A stretch of 64,000 bases of DNA from assembly GCF_003602005.1 (NCBI RefSeq), contig NZ_QZWD01000020.1, positions 1 through 64,000 on the forward strand, written 5' to 3'. Made by a program: the position numbers and the translations under genes. The notes under the pieces are model-generated. The model did no database searches, had not been told where the DNA came from, and saw only the letters and a program-made list of their open reading frames with translations. Below are positions 58,368-64,000 of the stretch, one piece after another (the first letter of the stretch is position 1; each line of letters opens with the position of its first letter). The DNA comes from Salinisphaera sp. Q1T1-3 (lineage in GTDB: Bacteria; Pseudomonadota; Gammaproteobacteria; Nevskiales; Salinisphaeraceae).

Positions 58368-60104
58368 TCAGTGGGCCCGTGCGTCGTGTTCGACCGAGAC
58401 CGGCGTGGACACGCCAGTCGGCTCACCGGGCGCGACCGCGCGATGGACGTTATCCATTGGCGCCACGTGGGCGGTCCGGCCGTGAATGAAGCTCTGCTGC
58501 CGCACGATCTCGCGATAGGCCTTGTCCAGCGCGAGCGCACGATCAGGGCTCGGCAGAATCATGGCGCCGATGGTCTGTTCGAGCCGTCGGAAAGCCGCCG
58601 GTTTTTCCGCGCCGGCAGGCGTGAAAAAACGCGCGATGATATCCGCGTTGTTGCGGAATTCGTCTCCGGCACGGGCATTGCGCAGGTAAGTGCTGTATTC
58701 GCCGCGCCCGTCGGTCAGGCGGGGCTCGGCGAGATGGGCCATTGCGCGTTGGTTCCAGTAGTACCAGCCACGGTCGGGCGTATTGCCAGCCCGTTTCCTC
58801 GGAAATGCGAACGAGGCATCGGTGGTTGCCCCAACGCCGCCGTGGCATCCCATGCAGGTATTCGTCTCGGCGAACGTCTGTGGTCGCAGATCGCCGCGGG
58901 CATCCTCGATGAAGCCCTGATAAACCCAGCCAAGGCCATTGGCCACGCCGCGCTCCACGTCACCGGCGAACTGGGCCGGCCGGTCGGGAAAATCGTGGGC
59001 CTCCTTCAATTCATCAAACGCCATCGCCCGGCGATCGGAATAGGTCAGCCAGGCCTGTTTGCGGGCATAGCGTAGCTCTTTCATGCGCGGTGCCCGCACC
59101 ACCGTGCCGTCGACGACATCGAGATAACGCAGCGTATGGAGAAACTCGGTGCCTTCGGGATACAGGCCGGCCGCCAGCCGGCGGTGCGTCGCCGCGGCTC
59201 GGCCGACCCAGGCCATGTCCCGGTCTTGCAGCGGCGCCCAGTCGTAGACGACACGGTGGGCGATATCGAGGTGGCCGTCGCGATTCAGATCGATGTCGTA
59301 ATCGTGCTCGTCCGTGGCCGCGATTGGCACGTCCGCACGTTTGATCAGGCTTTCGGTGATCGCGAGATTGAGCGTATAGACCGCCACATCGAACCGGCCC
59401 CGGCGGTCCTGTCGGAAGACCCTGGGCAGACGAATGAGAACATCGTCGAACGAGCCGTTGGCCGGGATGAAACTACCCGGTACCGGCGTATAGGCAAAAG
59501 CCCGCCAGCCGGTATAGGCCCCGCCCGGCGCGTGATCGTAGCCGGCGGCGTCGAAATCGAAGTACACATCGGGCACATAGCCCTGCCAGCGACCGTCGCC
59601 GTTGGCATCCCAGCCGGCCGGGACATCAGCCAGCCGATCGGCCAGGGCAATCCGCCCCGTATCGTCGCGATAATTGTCGGCGCGCACGTAGGCTCGGATC
59701 TCACGATCCGGCACGCGGGCCACGGCATTGCGATAGTCCTTGAACAGATTGGTCCAGGGATTGTTCTTGCGGGCCGTGCGGCGCGGGTTGGCGAAGTCGT
59801 AGGCCAACTGCAGGTCCGCGTCGTCGATGAAATTCGGCGCGCGGCTTTCGGTATGACAGACATAGCAGGGGTTGGCGGCCTGGGCATGGCCAGCCGTCCG
59901 TGTCTTGGTATAGCACTGCGGGGGCACATAGCCGGTGAACGAGGCCAGCGACTTGTCCGTCAGATCCCGCATGGCACCGGCCTCGCCGGCTTCAGCGGTC
60001 ACACCGTCATCGCTGCAGCCGGCCAGCGAAAGCAACAGCAGCCCGGCGACAAGCCCGGCCAGCGTCGAGTCGAGATTCATGGGCATGCCCGGGGTCTTAT
60101 GCAT
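58368..60104 (-). CDS. Lipoprotein with two CXXCH haem-binding motifs
   Basis: 578 residues from ATG 60104 (GGGG upstream); ATG 60086 and 60080 are later options. A lipoprotein signal is present (LLLLSLAGCS). Haem-binding motifs are CYVCH near residue 75 and CMGCH near 432. Between them is a large domain I do not recognise, with calcium-like D-rich stretches (DANGDGRW, DIDLNRDGHLD). It is a periplasmic, membrane-anchored c-type cytochrome-like protein. It lies 77 bases downstream of phoX on the same strand, with a hairpin between them, so transcription may be linked. Function unknown. Confidence 0.82.
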   Translation of the reverse strand: MHKTPGMPMNLDSTLAGLVAGLLLLSLAGCSDDGVTAEAGEAGAMRDLTDKSLASFTGYVPPQCYTKTRTAGHAQAANPCYVCHTESRAPNFIDDADLQLAYDFANPRRTARKNNPWTNLFKDYRNAVARVPDREIRAYVRADNYRDDTGRIALADRLADVPAGWDANGDGRWQGYVPDVYFDFDAAGYDHAPGGAYTGWRAFAYTPVPGSFIPANGSFDDVLIRLPRVFRQDRRGRFDVAVYTLNLAITESLIKRADVPIAATDEHDYDIDLNRDGHLDIAHRVVYDWAPLQDRDMAWVGRAAATHRRLAAGLYPEGTEFLHTLRYLDVVDGTVVRAPRMKELRYARKQAWLTYSDRRAMAFDELKEAHDFPDRPAQFAGDVERGVANGLGWVYQGFIEDARGDLRPQTFAETNTCMGCHGGVGATTDASFAFPRKRAGNTPDRGWYYWNQRAMAHLAEPRLTDGRGEYSTYLRNARAGDEFRNNADIIARFFTPAGAEKPAAFRRLEQTIGAMILPSPDRALALDKAYREIVRQQSFIHGRTAHVAPMDNVHRAVAPGEPTGVSTPVSVEHDARAH

Positions 60105-60110
60105 TAAAAG

Positions 60111-60135
60111 GCCCCGGCGGACACACCGCCGGGGC
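60111..60135 (-). terminator. Strong hairpin between phoX and the haem lipoprotein
   Basis: GCCCCGGCGG and CCGCCGGGGC form a perfect 10-base stem with a 5-base loop. On the minus strand it is followed by CTTTTAATG, a short T-run, and the GGGG used as ribosome site of the next gene lies inside the stem. It may be a terminator or a translational attenuator. Confidence 0.65.
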
Positions 60136-60180
60136 AAACAGGCGACAGGGGCACGTCGCCGAGGGGAGCGGAATATCGGC

Positions 60181-62160
60181 TTACGCCGGGTCGTCAATGG
60201 CCGCCAGCTGGCCCGGGGTCTGCGACACGTAGGGGCGCAAGGCCGGGAAGGGGCCGATATAGCCGGTATAGGCCCGGCGCTGCGGCGACATGTCGTCGAC
60301 CTGGTCCTGGTCCGACTCGCCGTAGGGATGCTGCACAACGCTCATCAAATAGGCGAAACCGTTGTAATCCGGATAGAAATAGATCGAGGTGCTTTCCGAG
60401 CCGTAGGGCGTGGTCTCGATCCGCGTGAGCGTCTTCGCGTGGGTGTTGTAGGCCCAGACCATGTCGTTCTGGTGACCGGTGCCCGAATCCTCACCGATCA
60501 CCAGGGTGTGATAGCCCGGCATGTAGCTGATGTTGTCCGGATTGGCGATGCCATCCAGCGCGCAGGTGTTCTCGGGCATGGGCTCGCCCTCGCGGATGGC
60601 GACTTCGGTGCCCGAGACCTCGGCCGCGATGTCGCGGGCGACGAAGTCGGAGCCGATTGTCTCGTCACGCCCCACGCGGCCGGAATAGACCGTGCCGCAG
60701 GTGTTCGAGGCGAGGCGAACATCGTTGCTGGTGCCGACGTCGTAACGATTGTCCTCGACGCCGTTGCGGGAGTTGTCTTCCATCCCGCGTTCACGCTCGG
60801 AGATCGAGACATAGAACCGCTTGGCATCCGGATCGAAGGTAAAACCTTCTTCCTTGCGCAGTTCCGTGGTCGCGCCGCGGATGGCGGCATAGCGCCGGGT
60901 CTCCAGGCGTGAGGCGGCCCGAGCCATGCCGTCGCGCACATGCAGGCATTCCAGACCATACCCGTTGGTGTTGACTGCGCTGTAGCCCGACGGACAGAAC
61001 GGCGCATCGGTCATGCTGATCGGTTCGGCGGTATCGAACAGATCGGCAAAGGTGGTGCCGTTGTTCACATAGTCGGCGATGTCGGCATCGCTGGCATGGC
61101 CGAGATCGATCCATTGCAGGTCCGCGGCGCCGCCGTCGGCGGCCGAGGTCTGCTGCCATTTCATGGCATAGAGCGTACCGGCCGACAGATCGCCCGGCTC
61201 GTCGGCCACGAACATGTACAGACCGACATTGGTGCCGTCGTCGGTATTGTAGACGGTCTTCTCGTCCGGCATCACGTAGGCCAGCTCGTTGGCCTTGCGG
61301 CCCATCGCGTAGTGCTTGGCGACCGTGATCTCGTCGGCGGTGACATCGGCATCGTCGCTGGTCACGCCGATTTCGGTCGGCCAGCCGTAGTTATAGGGGT
61401 TGAGCTGCGTGAGCGCCTGGTCCGCGGTGTCGTAACTGCCCGTGATGTAAGCCCCCATGGCATTGTAATAGCCATCGATGGCACCGGTGCTGGCATCCAC
61501 CGCACGGCCGTCGGGCTCATATTCCTCCCCGCCCAGATGCGTGCCCCACGGCGTGACCGAGCCGGCACAGGGCACCCAGAGCCCGCCGAACTGCGAGAAG
61601 TCGATCGGCGTCGTGGCGGTCGCGCTGAGCTGCCCGTTCTCGCTGTCCTGGGCCAGGCTCGTGACATACATCGCCCCGGGCCGACTCTCGAAATGCGAGA
61701 CCATGAACAATTGATCGCCGTGGCGTAGCAACGACGAGAAATCGTTGGAATCGGCGACCGTGACGCTGCCGTCGGTGTCTCGCACGGCCGCGCCGTTGTC
61801 GGCCGTCAACACGCCGAAACGGTTGGCACTGGCGGCATCGGGCGCATCACCGCTGCGCAGAATGGTGTGATAGCCGGCGTCGTAGGTCGCGATCGCCGGC
61901 GCGTTGTCCTCGTCACCGCCCAGCGGGACGATCGACAGCTGCGGCGTGGCGCGCACGGCGCGTTTCTCGACGTCGGTCGCAGCCGGCGAAATCTCGGCGA
62001 ATCGCGCCTGCTGGCCCGCGCCGCCCGGTGTCGTCGTCTGGTTGCCGTCGTCGTCGTTGACGGTAACGTCGTTGTCGTCGTCACAGCCGCCCAGCACGGC
62101 CAGTGACGCAATCGTCATCCCGAGCGCGAGACGACGCGTGAACCCGTCTACCCGAATCAT
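60181..62160 (-). CDS. phoX: PhoX-family alkaline phosphatase (DUF839), lipoprotein
   Basis: A phosphomonoesterase of the PhoX group, whose studied members use calcium and iron. 659 residues with a lipoprotein signal (LAVLGGCDD) and a D/N-rich linker (DDDNDVTVNDDDG) before the domain. The core motif LWVPCAGSVTPWGTHLGGEEYEPD (about 195-218) is diagnostic. It would release phosphate from organic phosphates outside the cytosol. The genes on both sides run in the same direction; the ABC permease stop lies 88 bases upstream. No Pho box was searched in detail. Confidence 0.88.
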   Translation of the reverse strand: MIRVDGFTRRLALGMTIASLAVLGGCDDDNDVTVNDDDGNQTTTPGGAGQQARFAEISPAATDVEKRAVRATPQLSIVPLGGDEDNAPAIATYDAGYHTILRSGDAPDAASANRFGVLTADNGAAVRDTDGSVTVADSNDFSSLLRHGDQLFMVSHFESRPGAMYVTSLAQDSENGQLSATATTPIDFSQFGGLWVPCAGSVTPWGTHLGGEEYEPDGRAVDASTGAIDGYYNAMGAYITGSYDTADQALTQLNPYNYGWPTEIGVTSDDADVTADEITVAKHYAMGRKANELAYVMPDEKTVYNTDDGTNVGLYMFVADEPGDLSAGTLYAMKWQQTSAADGGAADLQWIDLGHASDADIADYVNNGTTFADLFDTAEPISMTDAPFCPSGYSAVNTNGYGLECLHVRDGMARAASRLETRRYAAIRGATTELRKEEGFTFDPDAKRFYVSISERERGMEDNSRNGVEDNRYDVGTSNDVRLASNTCGTVYSGRVGRDETIGSDFVARDIAAEVSGTEVAIREGEPMPENTCALDGIANPDNISYMPGYHTLVIGEDSGTGHQNDMVWAYNTHAKTLTRIETTPYGSESTSIYFYPDYNGFAYLMSVVQHPYGESDQDQVDDMSPQRRAYTGYIGPFPALRPYVSQTPGQLAAIDDPA

Positions 62161-62247
62161 GCCAACCCCCTGTTGTCTTTGTGTCGGGTCAGCTTAGGCC
62201 GGGTTTATGACGGCACGATGGCACGCCGCGCCGCCGCCCGGCTCGGC

Positions 62248-63063
62248 TCAGCCGCGCGCCGCGGCCGGGCGGGCGCGCGGCCCGAGCAGGAGTGCTGCCA
62301 GATACAGCCCGCTCGATATCAGCGTGATCCAGAAGCTCACGGGCGCATCGGTATAGAAAGCCAGCACCAGGCCGGACCAGGCGCTGATCAGGGCGAGCAG
62401 CATGGACACGGCGATCCCGGCGGCCACGGTCGTGGTCAGGCGCACGGCCGCGCCGGCCGGCGCGATCATCAACGTGAAGACAAGCAGGATGCCGACGATC
62501 TGGATCGTCTCGGCCACGGCAACCGCCGTGGTCAGCATGAACAGCGCCGAGACCCAGCCCACGTGCACGCCACGCGCCTCGGCCAGCGCCGGCTGCAGCG
62601 TCGCGAAGACCAGCGGCCGGCCGATCGCGGCCAGCAGGCCGAGCGCCAGCCCGCTCAGCACCGCCAGCTCGACGATCGTATGCCCGGCGATGCCCAGCAC
62701 GTTGCCGAACAACAGCGCGGTGGCCGCCCCGGCATTGGCCGGATACAGATGCAGGAACAACAGACCGAGGCCGAGCGAGCCGGCCAACACCACGCCAATG
62801 GCGACGTCCGGCACCTCACGGCGCTCGAGCCGGCTGATGCACAGGCCGGCGATCGCGGTGAACCCGAGCAGCCCGAGGAGCGGCGACACGCCGAGCAGGG
62901 CCGCACCGGTCGCACCGGGAAATCCGACGTGCGCCAGTGCGTGCCCGGCGAAGATCTGGCCTCGCAGCACGAGAAAATAACCGAACACACCGGCCACGAG
63001 CGCCACGAGGGTCGCGGCCATGAAGGCATGCTGCATGAAGCCGTAATCGAACAGATTCATCAT
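62248..63063 (-). CDS. Metal ABC transporter permease (ZnuB/MntB type)
   Basis: 271 residues with 7-8 membrane helices of the ABC-3 family (FMAATLVALVAGVFGYFLVLRGQIFAGHALAHVGFPGATG is the typical start). The start overlaps the ATPase stop by 4 bases (ATGA). It forms the channel of a zinc or manganese importer. The metal cannot be decided from this subunit. Confidence 0.9.
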   Translation of the reverse strand: MMNLFDYGFMQHAFMAATLVALVAGVFGYFLVLRGQIFAGHALAHVGFPGATGAALLGVSPLLGLLGFTAIAGLCISRLERREVPDVAIGVVLAGSLGLGLLFLHLYPANAGAATALLFGNVLGIAGHTIVELAVLSGLALGLLAAIGRPLVFATLQPALAEARGVHVGWVSALFMLTTAVAVAETIQIVGILLVFTLMIAPAGAAVRLTTTVAAGIAVSMLLALISAWSGLVLAFYTDAPVSFWITLISSGLYLAALLLGPRARPAAARG

Positions 63064-63794
63064 GACGCGGCCTCGGCGAAGCGTGGCGCCAGGCCATACA
63101 ACGCATCCAGGGTGTGCGCATCGGGCGGCTCGTGGTTATCCACCAGGCGAGCACTGCCATCGACGAGTTCCAGTCGATGATCGAAGGCACCGGTCAGCGC
63201 CGAGAGGTTGTGTAGCGAAAACACCACGGTCAGCGCGCTGGCGCGGGCGATGTCACAGACCACGCGCGTCAAGGACTGCTGCTGCGCTGGGTCGAGACCG
63301 GCAAGCGGCTCGTCCAGCAGCAGCAGAGCCGGCGCGCCCAGCAGGGCCTGTGCGATGAACACGCGCTGGCGCTCGCCGCCGGACAGCCGGCCGAGTGGCC
63401 GATCGGCCAGCGCTGTGGCATCGACCCGATCCAGCGCCTGGTCGACCGCCTGTCGGTCGGCCGACCGCGGTCGACCGATCCCCCAGCGATGACCGGTCAG
63501 CGACGCCGTGAGCAGCGTCCGCCCGGTGAAACGCATCGCCGCCGGGCAGGCCGCCTGTTGCGGCAGATAGCCGATCGTGCGCCGGCCTCGTCTGGCGGGC
63601 GTGCCGAGCACGCGAACCGCACCGCCTGTGGGCGCGATATGGCCGAGCATGGCCTGCAGCAGCGTGCTCTTGCCGGCGCCGTTGGCCCCGAGCAGCGCTA
63701 CGGCCGCCCCGGTCGGCACCTGGAGCGACAGACGATCAAAGATCACGTGCTTGTCACGCACGATCGTGGCCGCATCGAAGACGACCGCACTCAC
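63060..63794 (-). CDS. Metal ABC transporter ATP-binding protein (ZnuC/MntA type)
   Basis: 244 residues, one ABC domain: Walker A GANGAGKST (about 35-43), signature LSGGERQR (about 139-146), Walker B ALLLLDEPLAG. The GTG start overlaps the stop of the binding-protein gene (GTGA). It provides ATP-driven uptake together with the permease. Confidence 0.9.
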   Translation of the reverse strand: MSAVVFDAATIVRDKHVIFDRLSLQVPTGAAVALLGANGAGKSTLLQAMLGHIAPTGGAVRVLGTPARRGRRTIGYLPQQAACPAAMRFTGRTLLTASLTGHRWGIGRPRSADRQAVDQALDRVDATALADRPLGRLSGGERQRVFIAQALLGAPALLLLDEPLAGLDPAQQQSLTRVVCDIARASALTVVFSLHNLSALTGAFDHRLELVDGSARLVDNHEPPDAHTLDALYGLAPRFAEAAS

Positions 63795-64000
63795 GACGAT
63801 GCATCCATCGCCCGACCCACGGCATCCAGCGTCGAGACCAGCCAGCCGATCGGTGTCGCGTCCGTGGGCATGGTTTCCGTGACCCCGACCACGGGCACAT
63901 TGTGTTGTTTGGCCCGCGACAACAGATGCGCCGTGGTCCGTCCTTCGACCTGGCGGTTATAGAACAGCATCCGAACCCGGCGGTCGCTCAGGCTCTGCTC
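63791..64000 (-). CDS. Metal ABC transporter substrate-binding protein, C-terminal end (cut by window edge)
   Basis: The last 69 codons of a ZnuA/TroA-like binding protein: LFYNRQVEGRTTAHLLSRA then VPVVGVTETMPTD, the closing lobe of this family. The rest lies beyond the window. It begins the leftward operon of binding protein, ATPase and permease. Confidence 0.85.
   Translation of the reverse strand, partial: EQSLSDRRVRMLFYNRQVEGRTTAHLLSRAKQHNVPVVGVTETMPTDATPIGWLVSTLDAVGRAMDASS

Noticed and set aside
1-64000. CRISPR array, tRNA or rRNA genes
   Set aside because: I read no regularly spaced short repeats, no cloverleaf with a TTCRANY T-loop in a suitable context and no rRNA core sequences. 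A tRNAscan run would be decisive.

Overview
The window is 64 kb of GC-rich DNA (about two thirds G+C by eye) with bacterial gene packing, start/stop overlaps and Shine-Dalgarno starts. The protein set (homodimeric AceE, a PA0069-type radical SAM protein behind a CTGT-N8-ACAG LexA box, DUF1992, PhoX, EmrAB-like efflux, GGDEF enzymes) points to a gammaproteobacterium. A Salinisphaera-like marine or halophilic organism would fit, but that is a guess. I saw no tRNA, rRNA or CRISPR array.

Layout. 0-6.7 kb: transposase remnant, EmrB/EmrA-type efflux pair, a small membrane protein between two repeat elements, a diguanylate cyclase and an SDR. 6.9-25.3 kb: a large carbohydrate or polyol catabolic region. 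It holds a RhaSTPQ-type ABC importer, a sugar-porter MFS, two SDRs and a LacI regulator, then HchA with a LuxR solo. It continues with a DeoR regulator, an L-rhamnulokinase-type kinase, a class II aldolase, a zinc polyol dehydrogenase, a polyol-type MFS and another SDR. No sugar isomerase is visible, so ketoses are probably made by the dehydrogenases, phosphorylated by the kinase and split by the aldolase. 25.5-46.2 kb: mixed genes including an SOS-box radical SAM protein, DHA2 efflux, hydrolase, DUF1992-GNAT pair, DUF892 protein, macro domain, S9 peptidase, LysR and SDR genes, a broken ridA-like gene, a stand-alone aceE, an L,D-transpeptidase and an APC permease. 46.7-58.4 kb: Tricorn-like protease, MOSC protein, beta-CASP hydrolase, FocA-type channel, second GGDEF protein, MFS and a LysR gene broken by an insertion. 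58.4-64 kb: a leftward set of zinc/manganese-type ABC transporter, PhoX phosphatase and a two-CXXCH lipoprotein.

The most unusual feature is a swarm of short non-coding inverted-repeat elements. Nine copies of one MITE-like family (ends GGGCCTGTTGA...TCAACAGGCCC, usually flanked by TA), three of a second family with the same outermost bases, and one of a third family lie in the window. In seven cases the first or last base of an element is the G of the TAG stop codon of the neighbouring gene. One copy splits the ridA-like gene with a clean TA duplication; removing it restores a 130-residue protein. The third family splits a LysR gene.
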